Notes under the pieces: model-generated
Told to the model about the DNA's origin: nothing
The model's input: the letters and a program-made list of their open reading frames with translations, nothing else
The model's database searches: none
Source: Microbacterium sp. Clip185
GTDB lineage: Bacteria; Actinomycetota; Actinomycetes; Actinomycetales; Microbacteriaceae
Length of the DNA stretch: 64,000 nt
Assembly: GCF_028743715.1 (NCBI RefSeq)
Contig: NZ_CP117996.1
Location: forward strand, 806,001 to 870,000
Direction: 5' to 3'
Translations under genes and position numbers: made by a program
In this document: in pieces, positions 44,472-53,173 of the stretch
Layout: each line of letters begins with the position of its first letter
Numbering within the stretch: the stretch's first letter is position 1

Positions 44472-46160
44472 TCAGCCCTGCTGACCATCCTTCTGCTGAT
44501 CGACGACCAGGTCCACGACCTCTTCGTACTTCGGAGAGTTCATGAAGTTGTCGACCGAGACGTGCACAGCTCCCGGCGTCTGCTTGCGCGCGCGGTCGGT
44601 GAGCTGGTTCTGCGTGATGACCAGGTCCTCGCTGCCGTCGAGGTTCGCGATCGCCTTGTTGGTGACCGTGACGCCTTCGACGCCCGCCTTCTTGATCTTG
44701 TTGCGCAGCACGCTCGCGCCCATGGCGGACGAGCCCATGCCGGCGTCGCACGCGAACACGATGTTGGTGACCTTCGTCGTGGTGAGCAGGCCGCCGTCGG
44801 CCAGGCCGCCGGTCTCGGCCTCGGTCTCGAGCTTGTCGAGCGCCTCGTTGGCGTCACGCGCGGCAGTGGCGTCCGAGGAGCCTGAGGCGCGCAGGGCGTC
44901 CATCGCGGCGGAGGACTTGCCCTTGTTCGCCTCGGTCTGAGCGATCGCCGCGCCGAAGGTGTCCGCCTCGGCCTCGAGATCGCGCTTGCGGGAAGCGCGC
45001 AGGATGATCGCCGTCAGGATGAAGGTGACCGCTGCGGCGATGAGCACCGAGAGGAACACGATCAGCAGGTTGCCGACGCCCGGGCCGATCGCTGCGGCTC
45101 CCACGGCGATGATGCTGCCGGGGGCCGCGGGGAAGGCGAGACCGCCGCCGAGCACCATGTTGGTGGTGACACCGGCCGCGCCGCCCGCGATGAGCGCGAG
45201 GATCGTGACGGGCTTGCTCAGCGCGTACGGGAAGTAGATCTCGTGGATGCCGCCGAAGAACTGGATGATCGCGGCGCCCGGAGCCGAGGCCTTGGCCATG
45301 CCCACTCCGAAGAACGAGAAGGCCAGCAGCAGTCCGATGCCGGGGCCGGGGTTGGCCTCGATGAGGAACAGGATGCTCTTGCCGACCTCATCCGCCTGCT
45401 GGATGCCGAGCGGGGTGAAGACGCCGTGGTTGATGGCGTTGTTGAGGAACAGCACCTTGGCCGGCTCGACGATGATCGACACGAGCGGCAGCAGGTTCAG
45501 CGAGACCAGCCAGTTCACCGCCTCGCCGAGGCCGTCGCTGATGGCCAGGAAGACCGGGCCGAAGGCGAAGAAACCGATGATCGCGAGGATCATGCCCAGG
45601 ATGCCAGCGGAGAAGTTGTTGACCAGCATCTCGAAGCCGGGCTTGATCTTGCCGTCCCAGATCTTGTCCATCTGCTTGGTGATCCAGGCCGCGATCGGGC
45701 CCATGATCATCGCACCGAGGAACATGGGGATGTTGGTGCCGAGGATGACACCCATCGTGGCGATGGTGGCCACCACGCCGCCGCGCTCGCCGTAGACCAT
45801 GCGGCCTCCGGTGTTGGCGATCAGCAGCGGCAGCAGGTAGGTGACCATGGCGCCCACCAGGCCCGCGTAGGCCTGGAAGGTGCCGCCGTCGCCCTGGGCG
45901 AGCGCGGTCATGGCGCCGTTCCAACCGATGATGGCGGAGTCGCCGCCGCCGCCGATGATCTCGGAGACGGGGTACCAGTGCCAGCCGAAGGGGCTGTCCG
46001 CGCCGAAGAACCCGGCGGGGATGAAGAGCATCGTGATGAAGCCCCACGCGATGAAGGCCGCGATGTTGGGCATGATCATGCCGGAGAGGAACGTGCCGAA
46101 TCGCTGGACTGCGACCCGGGCTCCTCCCGGCTGCTTGACGGGAGCTGACGTCGTCGTCAT
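44472..46160 (-). CDS. mtlA: mannitol PTS EIICB permease
   Basis: Transports and phosphorylates mannitol. 562 residues: an N-terminal EIIC membrane domain (about residues 1-345; GRMVYGERGGVVATIATMG, FGGIHEIYFPYAL) and a C-terminal EIIB domain with the phosphorylated Cys471 in VFACDAGMGSSAMG. A charged linker of about 80 residues separates them. No EIIA domain is fused; mtlF supplies it. Lies between ptsI and mtlF in one operon. Confidence 0.96.
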   Translation of the reverse strand: MTTTSAPVKQPGGARVAVQRFGTFLSGMIMPNIAAFIAWGFITMLFIPAGFFGADSPFGWHWYPVSEIIGGGGDSAIIGWNGAMTALAQGDGGTFQAYAGLVGAMVTYLLPLLIANTGGRMVYGERGGVVATIATMGVILGTNIPMFLGAMIMGPIAAWITKQMDKIWDGKIKPGFEMLVNNFSAGILGMILAIIGFFAFGPVFLAISDGLGEAVNWLVSLNLLPLVSIIVEPAKVLFLNNAINHGVFTPLGIQQADEVGKSILFLIEANPGPGIGLLLAFSFFGVGMAKASAPGAAIIQFFGGIHEIYFPYALSKPVTILALIAGGAAGVTTNMVLGGGLAFPAAPGSIIAVGAAAIGPGVGNLLIVFLSVLIAAAVTFILTAIILRASRKRDLEAEADTFGAAIAQTEANKGKSSAAMDALRASGSSDATAARDANEALDKLETEAETGGLADGGLLTTTKVTNIVFACDAGMGSSAMGASVLRNKIKKAGVEGVTVTNKAIANLDGSEDLVITQNQLTDRARKQTPGAVHVSVDNFMNSPKYEEVVDLVVDQQKDGQQG

Positions 46161-46196
46161 GAGACTGTCTCTTTCTACTCTTTGTGGGAAGGGGTG

Positions 46197-47876
46197 TTAC
46201 GGGGCGGGGGTGGCGGCCGCGCGTGCCGCATCGCGCGCGGATGCGGCGTCGTCGGCTGCCAGGGCGGCCTCGGCGATGCGGCGGGCATCCTCGAGGCTGT
46301 ACTGCAGGAGGGTGGCGCGCACGTCCGCCAGGGCCGTCGGGGCCATCGAAAGGCTCGTTGCGCCGAGGCCGACCAGAACGACGGCCAGCAGCGGGTCGGC
46401 TGCCGCCTCGCCGCAGATGCCGACGGGCTTTCCGAGTTCCTTTCCGGCGCGACCGGTCGTGCCGATGAGTCCCAGAACCGCGGGGTGCCACGGATCCTGG
46501 AAGCCGGCGACGGAGCCGAGCAGACGATCGGCGGCCAGCGTGTACTGGGTCAGGTCGTTCGTTCCGATGGAGGCGAAGTCCGCGTGCTTGAGCACCCGGT
46601 CGGCGAGCAGCGCGGACGAGGGGACCTCGACCATGACACCGGCCGTCTTGATGCCGAACTCGCGAGCGAGCTCGACGAAGTAGGTCGTCTCCTCGACGGT
46701 GGCGACCATCGGTGCCATGACCCACAGGTCGGCGGGCTCCCCGGATGCGGCGACGGCCGCATCCGCTTCGCTCAGGGCCGTGAGCTGCTCGCGCAGGATA
46801 TCCTCGTTCGCGCGGAGGGCGCGCAGGCCACGCAGCCCCAGCGCCGGGTTCTCCTCGTGCGCATCGTTGAGGAAGGCGAGCGGCTTGTCGGCGCCCGCAT
46901 CCAGGGCGCGCACGACGACCTTCTTGCCGCGGAATGCGGAGAGCAGACGCGTGTACGACTCCCGCTGCTGCGCGACCGTGGGGGCGTTGGCAGAGCTCAG
47001 GAAGAGGAACTCGGTGCGGAACAGGCCGACGCCTTCTGCGCCCAGCGCGACGGCCTCGGCAGCGCCCTCCGGGTTGCCGAGGTTGGCCAGCAGCGGCACC
47101 GCGGTGCCGTCGGAGAGAGCACCGGCGGTGATCGGGGCGGATGCGGCGGCGGCGCGCGCGTCGGCACGGTTCTGCGCGCGACGCAGTTCCTCTTCGGTCG
47201 GGTCGGTGGTGACGACGCCGGCGGCGGCGTCCACGATGACCACCTGGTCGTCCACGAGGTCCGAAGCGCCGGCGGCGCCCACGATCGCGACGATGCCCTT
47301 CTCACGGGCCAGGATCGCGGTGTGCGAGGTGGGACCGCCCTCGCTCGTGACGAGCGCGAGCACCTGGTCGAGATCCAGCAGCGCGGTGTCGGCGGGGGCG
47401 AGGTCGGTCGCGACCAGCACGTAGGGGTGGCCAGGCTCGGGCAGGCCCGGGGCTGCGACGCCCTGCAGGCGTGCGATCACGCGCTGGGCGACGTCGTCGA
47501 GGTCCGCGGCGCGCTCGCCGAGGTAGCCGCCGACCGCGACGAGAGTGTCGCGGAAGCTCGCGAAGGCGTCGTACACGGCGCGCTCGGCCGTGGCGCCGGT
47601 GGCGAGGCGCGTGTCGACCTCGGACTCCAGTGCCGGGTCCTCGGCCATCATCGCCTGAGCCTCCAGAACGTCCTGTGCGGCTCCGCCGGCGGTGGCGCCG
47701 CGCTGCTCCAGCTCGCGGGCGACCGCGGCGACGGCCTCTCGCACGCGGGCCGTCTCCGCCGCGACATCGAGGGTCGACGGCTCGTCAGCGGGTGCGGGAA
47801 GCGGCGCGGCCATGCGGGCGACGGGGCCCTGGGCGACGCCGAGTCCGATACCGACTCCGGGAATGGTGGTGCTCAT
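46197..47876 (-). CDS. ptsI: PTS enzyme I
   Basis: Transfers phosphate from PEP to HPr. 559 residues. The phosphorylated His185 is in GGPTSHTAILAREKG; the PEP-binding barrel has the Cys of PVGICGEAAADP and EVPSSALLAD, FASIGTNDLTQYTLAADR, read here as GTNDLTQYTLAADR. GAGGAGAG precedes the ATG at 47876. Nine bases after ptsH and 36 bases before mtlA, so this general PTS protein is in the mannitol operon. Confidence 0.97.
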   Translation of the reverse strand: MSTTIPGVGIGLGVAQGPVARMAAPLPAPADEPSTLDVAAETARVREAVAAVARELEQRGATAGGAAQDVLEAQAMMAEDPALESEVDTRLATGATAERAVYDAFASFRDTLVAVGGYLGERAADLDDVAQRVIARLQGVAAPGLPEPGHPYVLVATDLAPADTALLDLDQVLALVTSEGGPTSHTAILAREKGIVAIVGAAGASDLVDDQVVIVDAAAGVVTTDPTEEELRRAQNRADARAAAASAPITAGALSDGTAVPLLANLGNPEGAAEAVALGAEGVGLFRTEFLFLSSANAPTVAQQRESYTRLLSAFRGKKVVVRALDAGADKPLAFLNDAHEENPALGLRGLRALRANEDILREQLTALSEADAAVAASGEPADLWVMAPMVATVEETTYFVELAREFGIKTAGVMVEVPSSALLADRVLKHADFASIGTNDLTQYTLAADRLLGSVAGFQDPWHPAVLGLIGTTGRAGKELGKPVGICGEAAADPLLAVVLVGLGATSLSMAPTALADVRATLLQYSLEDARRIAEAALAADDAASARDAARAAATPAP

Positions 47877-47887
47877 GGTGTCTCTCC

Positions 47888-48163
47888 TCAGGCGGCGTCG
47901 TGGTCGGTGGTCAGCAGGTCCGCGAGGCGGTCGAGGATGGCCTCCGCATCCCCGCCGTCGACGGTCAGGGTCACGTAGTCGCCGTAGTCCAGTCCCAGCG
48001 AGATGACGCCGAGGATGCTCGCGGCGTTCGTCGCGGCCCCCGAATCCTTCGCGATCGTGACCGGGACTCCCGCCTCCTTGGCCGCCTGAGCGAAGAGCTT
48101 CGCGGGTCGGGCGTGCAGGCCGTGCGACGAGCCGATGCGCACGGTACGGGTTGCGAGGGACAT
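47888..48163 (-). CDS. ptsH: phosphocarrier protein HPr
   Basis: Small phosphocarrier of 91 residues. The phosphorylated His is residue 17 in SSHGLHARPA. The position corresponding to Ser46, the regulatory kinase site of low-GC Gram-positives, is a Ser (residue 49 in NAASILGVISLG), though actinobacteria usually lack HPr kinase and none is seen here. Between the orphan IIB gene and ptsI. Confidence 0.97.
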   Translation of the reverse strand: MSLATRTVRIGSSHGLHARPAKLFAQAAKEAGVPVTIAKDSGAATNAASILGVISLGLDYGDYVTLTVDGGDAEAILDRLADLLTTDHDAA

Positions 48164-48180
48164 GTGGGTGCCTTTCCTTC

Positions 48181-48504
48181 TCAGGCCGTGGGGCCGGGCA
48201 GCGACGCTGCCTGATTCGTGATCAGGTCGAGCGTTCGTCGACCGTCTCGATCCGTGAAGATGTCCTCGGGCAGGACGATCACGGAGACTCCGTGGCGCGC
48301 CGCATCCTCTCGGATGCTGTCCGCCACCTGCGTCAGGTGCGGTCCGATCAGCACGAGCTCCGCCTCGCCGATGCGCGCCGTCAACGCGACGTGCGGTACG
48401 GCTTCGGCCTGGAGATCGAGCCCGGCGGACACCGCCGCTCGCTGCAGCCGCTGTGCCACGAATGTGCTCGACGCACCAGCGCCGCACACCACCAGGATCC
48501 TCAT
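48181..48504 (-). CDS. orphan PTS EIIB-like protein (lactose/cellobiose type)
   Basis: A 107-residue single-domain protein resembling EIIB of the lactose/lichenan family. The phosphorylated Cys would be in VVCGAGASSTFVAQRL. A strong ribosome site, GGAAGGAGG, precedes the ATG at 48504. It is the first gene of the ptsH-ptsI-mtlAFD run although MtlA already carries its own EIIB domain. No matching EIIC is present in the window, so it may serve a transporter elsewhere or act as a phosphorylation-state sensor for the divergent PRD regulator. The latter is inference. Confidence 0.82.
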   Translation of the reverse strand: MRILVVCGAGASSTFVAQRLQRAAVSAGLDLQAEAVPHVALTARIGEAELVLIGPHLTQVADSIREDAARHGVSVIVLPEDIFTDRDGRRTLDLITNQAASLPGPTA

Positions 48505-48663
48505 CGACCCGCCTCCTTCCTCTCCATCCTGTGAACCGGCCGTGAGTGCGGCAACCAGAGGTTCTTCCGCCCCGAGCGGAAATCGCCGCGGCAGGGCGGG
48601 CCGGGCCTGCCGCCCACGTGATGGAATGGAGTGCCGGTGCCAGCCGGGATCTCGGAGGGTGAC

Positions 48664-50574
48664 GTGACGCGAGCGCGACAGGACAGGGTGCTGGGCATCC
48701 TGGTCCGCGAGCGCGATTGGATCACCGCCGGCACCCTCGCCGATCTCCTCGGTGTGACGCCGCGCAGCATCCGCAGCTACGTCACCGCGTTGAATGCGCG
48801 CGCTGCGGGAGCCGTTGAATCGGGCCCGCTGGGCTACCGTGCCGGTGCCGAGGCAGCCGCCACGTTGCGCGACCATCCGACGGATGCGGGAACTCCCCGT
48901 GATCGGCTCCACACGATCGTGCGGGCTCTGCTCGCCGGCGACGAGGGCATCGACGTCTTCGAAACGGCCGACCGTCTCTTCGTCAGCCCGGCGACGCTCG
49001 AGTCCGATCTCGCCCGCGTACGAGGCCTCTTGGGCGGCACGGAGCTGGTGCTGGAGCGCTCCGCGTCCCGAGCGCGGCTCGTCGGTTCCGAAGCCGCGCA
49101 GCGCAGGCTCCTCAGCCGTCTCGTGCACGACGAGATGGATGAGGGCGCGTTCGACCTCTCCGCGCTGCGACGAACGCTCGGCGAGGAGTCCGTCGCGCCG
49201 CGCGCGTTCGGCCAGTTCAAGGCGGAGCTCGTCGCTCGCTTGAGCGAACTGGGCTACTACGTGAACGAGTTCGGAATCGCCGATGTGCTGATGCACATCG
49301 CCATCTCGGCCGACCGGGTCTCGCTCGGTCGCGCCCTCGACGAGGCCGCGACGACGCCGACCGACGCGCAGGCGGCGATCGGCAGGGTCATCGACGAGCT
49401 CGCGCGGGAGCACCTGGGTGTGCGCCTGGGCACGGGAGACACCATCCACCTCGCGACGATCGTGCTGACGCGCATCGTCGCCCCCGGTGCCGCCGATTCG
49501 GCGCGGACACCGCTGGACGCCGAGGTGGAACAGGTGGTGAGCGAGGTGGTGGCGGAGGCCGCATCCGAGTTCCTCGTCGACATCCTCGCGCCCGAGTTCG
49601 TGCAGCGTCTGAGCCTTCACGTGCAGAACCTGCGGCTTCGCGCCCGGGAGAACGCGTGGTCGCGCAACCCCCTCACCCGATCGCTGAAGTCGACGTATCC
49701 GATGATCTTCGACGTCGCCGTCTACATCGCGAGCCGGCTGCAGGAACGCCTCGATATCCCGCTGCTGGACGACGAGATCGCCTACATCGCGATGCACGTC
49801 GGCGGGCAGCTCGAACGAAGCCGTCGCTCCGACAACCTGTTGACCGCCACCATCGTGTGCCCCGGCTACTACGAGCTCCACGAACTGCTGCGCTCGAGCG
49901 TGGACCGCTCGCTCGGTCAGGCGATCGAGGTCGTCGACGTCGAGACGCGAGTCGACCCCGACTGGGCAGGGATCGACACCGATCTCGTGCTGACCACGAT
50001 CGACGCGCCCGTCTCGGGGGAGCGCTTCGTGCGGATCCAGCCGTTCCTGACCCCCAGCGACATCGAGCGTGTCCAGGCCGTCGCCGGCCGCATCCGCCGT
50101 GGCCGACGCCTCGCGCGCCTGCGCGCCGAGCTCGAGCGCTACTTCGATGCCGCGTCGTTCGTCCGCGGTCTCGACGCATCGAACGGCGAGGAGGGCGTCA
50201 TCCGTCAGCTCGGGGGGATGCTCGTGGAGCGCGGCGTCATCGATGCGGGCTACATCGAACGGGCGATCGAGCGCGAGCACCTCTCATCGACCGCGTTCAC
50301 CGACGCCCTCGCCGTGCCGCACGCGATCGGGATGACCGCGGTGCGCACGGCGATCGCGATCGGCATCGCCGATCCGCCTATGCCCTGGGGGGACTCGCGG
50401 GTGCAGGTCGTCGCGCTCGCGGCATTCTCCGAGACCGACCGCGAAGCCTTCCAGACCGTGTTCGAGCAGTTCGTCGAGGTGTTCAGCGAGCGCGACTCCG
50501 TGCAGCGCATCGTGCGTCGCGGCACCGACTTCTCCGCCTTCCTCGACGAGCTCGTCGCCGTGATCGACGGCTGA
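48664..50574 (+). CDS. mtlR: PRD-containing PTS regulator, MtlR/BglG-like
   Basis: Transcription activator of 636 residues. N-terminal helix-turn-helix domains (LADLLGVTPRSIRSYVTALN), two PRD domains at about residues 170-390 with conserved His residues (DDEIAYIAMHVGGQLER is in the second), an EIIB-like domain with Cys in ATIVCPGYYELHE, and a C-terminal EIIA-2 domain with His in DALAVPHAIGM. GTG at 48664 follows GGAGG. Divergent from the orphan IIB gene by about 160 bases. Phosphorylation of PRD and EII sites by HPr and EIIs should tune activation of the mannitol operon. Confidence 0.92.
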   Translation: MTRARQDRVLGILVRERDWITAGTLADLLGVTPRSIRSYVTALNARAAGAVESGPLGYRAGAEAAATLRDHPTDAGTPRDRLHTIVRALLAGDEGIDVFETADRLFVSPATLESDLARVRGLLGGTELVLERSASRARLVGSEAAQRRLLSRLVHDEMDEGAFDLSALRRTLGEESVAPRAFGQFKAELVARLSELGYYVNEFGIADVLMHIAISADRVSLGRALDEAATTPTDAQAAIGRVIDELAREHLGVRLGTGDTIHLATIVLTRIVAPGAADSARTPLDAEVEQVVSEVVAEAASEFLVDILAPEFVQRLSLHVQNLRLRARENAWSRNPLTRSLKSTYPMIFDVAVYIASRLQERLDIPLLDDEIAYIAMHVGGQLERSRRSDNLLTATIVCPGYYELHELLRSSVDRSLGQAIEVVDVETRVDPDWAGIDTDLVLTTIDAPVSGERFVRIQPFLTPSDIERVQAVAGRIRRGRRLARLRAELERYFDAASFVRGLDASNGEEGVIRQLGGMLVERGVIDAGYIERAIEREHLSSTAFTDALAVPHAIGMTAVRTAIAIGIADPPMPWGDSRVQVVALAAFSETDREAFQTVFEQFVEVFSERDSVQRIVRRGTDFSAFLDELVAVIDG

Positions 50575-50697
50575 GGCCTTCGCCTCGTGCGGCGTGATGC
50601 CGCCTGCGGATGTGGTCGCCGCCTGGTGCGGCGTGCGCCTGCCAGCCTGCCTGCTCCCCGCGCTCGACTCATGCGTTCGACCCCTGGTGTGCTCCTG

Positions 50698-50823
50698 CGC
50701 GTCTCAATCGTTCACGTACCCGGGGCGATTCGCGTGAACGGTTGAGACACGGATGCGGCGCGGGTGATGCGTGTCTCATTCGTGCAGGTCGTACGCCCCC
50801 GTCGCGTGAACGATTGAGACACG
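50698..50823. repeat. two further 54-bp palindromes of the 41.6-kb family
   Basis: Units at 50698-50751 and 50770-50823, each exactly 54 bases and 72 bases apart, with arms CGCGTCTC or CGTGTCTC and GAGACACG. Unit 1 is nearly perfect: GTCTCAATCGTTCACG against CGTGAACGGTTGAGAC. A 16-base direct repeat, GGATGCTGTGACGAGC, follows twice (50823-50838, 50839-50854). The gene-free stretch 50575-50909 between mtlR and the convergent acetyltransferase consists of these plus short flanks. Confidence 0.88.
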
Positions 50824-50909
50824 GATGCTGTGACGAGCGGATGCTGTGACGAGCGGATGCGACGACGGGGCGGGGTGCGCGGCGACGCGCGAGACGCGGA
50901 TGCGGCGGG

Positions 50910-51503
50910 TCAGCGGTGGCGGAGGCGCGCGGTCAGCGCAGCGCGCACCGTCGGCCACTCGCCGTCGATGATCGAGAAGACGACGGTGTCGCGTATCGTG
51001 CCGTCGGCCCACACCGTGTGGTTGCGCAGTACGCCGTCCTGCTTGGCGCCGAGTCGGGCGATCGCCGCGCGGGACTGATGGTTGTGCCAGTGGGTACGGA
51101 ACTCGACCGCGCCGCATCCGAGCACATCGAAGGCGCGCTCCAGCAGCAGGAGCTTCGCGGCCGGGTTGATGCCGATGCCCTGGGCGGCGCGCCCCATCCA
51201 GGTCGAGCCGATCTCCAGGCGACGGTTGGCCTCGTCGAGGTTGAGGTACGTCGTCATGCCGACCGCACGGCCGTCGCGCACGGATACGATCGCCCACGGC
51301 GCGACGAGCCCTGCGCGCTGCCGATCGAGACGACTCTCGATCTCATCCCGCATGCCGTCAGGCGAAGGGATGCGGGTGTACCAGGTGCGCCAGAGCTCGT
51401 CGACCGCGACGGCCGCCGCGAGATCATCCGCGTGCTCGGGCGCCAGCTGCTCGAGACGCACGTGGGCGTTCTCGAGCAGCGGCGCGTCGGACCAGCTGTT
51501 CAC
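50910..51503 (-). CDS. GNAT acetyltransferase, RimL type
   Basis: Probable N-acetyltransferase of 197 residues. The order is NAHVRLEQLAPEHADDL, IVSVRDGRAVGMTTYL, LEIGSTWMGRAAQGIGINP (acetyl-CoA loop) and TDW-like end region, here HNHQSRAAIARLGAKQDGVL. The same family as uncharacterised YdaF/RimJ-like proteins; substrate unknown. GTG at 51503 overlaps the stop of the mutase gene by 4 bases, so it is the third gene of a coupled PNP-mutase-acetyltransferase operon. Confidence 0.85.
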   Translation of the reverse strand: MNSWSDAPLLENAHVRLEQLAPEHADDLAAAVAVDELWRTWYTRIPSPDGMRDEIESRLDRQRAGLVAPWAIVSVRDGRAVGMTTYLNLDEANRRLEIGSTWMGRAAQGIGINPAAKLLLLERAFDVLGCGAVEFRTHWHNHQSRAAIARLGAKQDGVLRNHTVWADGTIRDTVVFSIIDGEWPTVRAALTARLRHR

Positions 51504-53173
51504 GAACGGGCGTCCAGCAGCGCCCGCACTCCGTCGCCCAGGGCAGCGATGCGCTCAGCGGCATCCGCTGCCGATTCCCCGCGGACGTCGAGGTACGCCT
51601 TGAGCTTGGGCTCGGTGCCGGAGGGACGAACGATCACGCGCGAGCCGCCCTTGAGGGTGTAGCGGAGCACGTCGCTCGCGGGCAGCGCCTCGGACCCCTC
51701 GCTGAGGTCCTCGACCGCCTTCACCTTCACGTCGCCGATGCGCGCGGGAGGATCCGCTCGCAGGCTCGACATGATCGTGCCGATGATGGAGAGATCCTGC
51801 ACCCGCACCGAGATCTGATCGCTCGCGAAGAAGCCGAATGTCCGGTCGAACTCGTCGAGCAGATCCTGCAGCGTCCTGCCGTTGGCGCGGGCCTCGCTCG
51901 CCAGTTCGAGCGCCGCCACGGCGGCCGAGATGCCGTCCTTGTCGCGCACCGTCTCGGGGTTCACGAGGTATCCGAGCGCCTCTTCGAAACCGAAGATCAG
52001 CCCGGGCGCGCGCGAGATCCACTTGAAACCGGTCAAGGTCGCGGTGAAGCCCAAGCCGTAGTGCTCGGCGACGGTCTGCAATCCCGGGGAGGAGACGAGC
52101 GAACAGGCGAGCGTGCCGGATGCGCCGGCCTCCGACGCCTTGCGCGCCGCGCGCCAGCCGAGCAGCAGCCCGATCTGGTTGCCCGTCAGCCGGCGCCAGC
52201 CGCCGTCCGCATCCGCGTCGGGTACGGCCACCGCGAGACGGTCGGCGTCGGGGTCGTTGGCGATGATGAGCTCCGCACCCGCGTCGCGCGCCGTCTGGAA
52301 GGCGAGGTCCATCGCGCCGGGCTCTTCCGGATTGGGGAAGGCGACGGTCGGGAAGCGTCCGTCGGGCTCGGCCTGCGCCGACACCTGAACGGGCTCGGGG
52401 TATCCGGCGGCGGCGACGATGCGCCCCAGGGCCTCCCCACCCACGCCATGCATGGCGGTGTAGACCCAGCGCAGCCCTTCGGCTCCGGCCGGTGCGGGCC
52501 CGACCGCGGCGGTGGCCGAGACATAAGCCTCGACGACCTCCTCGGATGCGGTCCGGTACCCCAGCGAGCGGGGGATCTCGCTCGCGGAGACCTCCGCGGC
52601 CACGCGGGAGATCTCCGCTGCGATCTCGCCGTCGGCAGGCGGCACGATCTGGGACCCGTCGTCGGCGCCGCCGAGGTACACCTTGTAGCCGTTGTCGTTC
52701 GGCGGGTTGTGGCTCGCCGTGACCATGACGCCCGCATCCGCATCCAGATGCCTGACGGCGAAGGCGAGGACGGGGGTGGGCAGGAGTCTGGGCAGCAGCA
52801 CGGCGTCGAGGCCGGCTCCCGCGAAGATCTCCGCCGAGTCGCGCGCGAAGACGTCCGAATTGCGTCGCCCGTCGTAGCCCACCACGACGCGAGGCGTGCG
52901 CCCGTCGGTCGCGGTGTTCATGAGGTAGGCGGCAAGGCCAGCGGCGGCCTGTGCCACGAGGACCCGGTTCATGCGGTTGCTTCCCGCGCCGAGTTCGCCG
53001 CGGAGGCCCGCTGTGCCGAAGGCGAGGCGGGTGCCGAAGCGGTCCTGCAGTGCGGCGAGAGCGGATGCGTCGCCCGCATCCGCGGCGGTGAGGATGCCGG
53101 TGAGTTCCTCGCGCGTCTCGGGATCGGGGTCCTGCGCGAGCCAAGCGCGCGCCGCCTCGAGGCTGTCGTTCAC
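51500..53173 (-). CDS. alpha-D-phosphohexomutase, PGM2-like (possible phosphopentomutase)
   Basis: Interconverts sugar 1- and 6- (or 5-) phosphates. 557 residues, longer than the ManB type. The active-site phosphoserine is Ser154 in MVTASHNPPNDNG; the metal loop is in ANDPDADRLAVAVPD and sugar-specificity residues in FGFEEALGYL; RPSGTEPK is the phosphate-binding end. GTG at 53173 overlaps the purine nucleoside phosphorylase stop. That context, and the lack of a deoB gene near deoA, suggests phosphopentomutase activity on ribose or deoxyribose 1-phosphate. Commonly labelled PmmB; glucose or mannose specificity remains possible. Confidence 0.88.
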   Translation of the reverse strand: MNDSLEAARAWLAQDPDPETREELTGILTAADAGDASALAALQDRFGTRLAFGTAGLRGELGAGSNRMNRVLVAQAAAGLAAYLMNTATDGRTPRVVVGYDGRRNSDVFARDSAEIFAGAGLDAVLLPRLLPTPVLAFAVRHLDADAGVMVTASHNPPNDNGYKVYLGGADDGSQIVPPADGEIAAEISRVAAEVSASEIPRSLGYRTASEEVVEAYVSATAAVGPAPAGAEGLRWVYTAMHGVGGEALGRIVAAAGYPEPVQVSAQAEPDGRFPTVAFPNPEEPGAMDLAFQTARDAGAELIIANDPDADRLAVAVPDADADGGWRRLTGNQIGLLLGWRAARKASEAGASGTLACSLVSSPGLQTVAEHYGLGFTATLTGFKWISRAPGLIFGFEEALGYLVNPETVRDKDGISAAVAALELASEARANGRTLQDLLDEFDRTFGFFASDQISVRVQDLSIIGTIMSSLRADPPARIGDVKVKAVEDLSEGSEALPASDVLRYTLKGGSRVIVRPSGTEPKLKAYLDVRGESAADAAERIAALGDGVRALLDARS

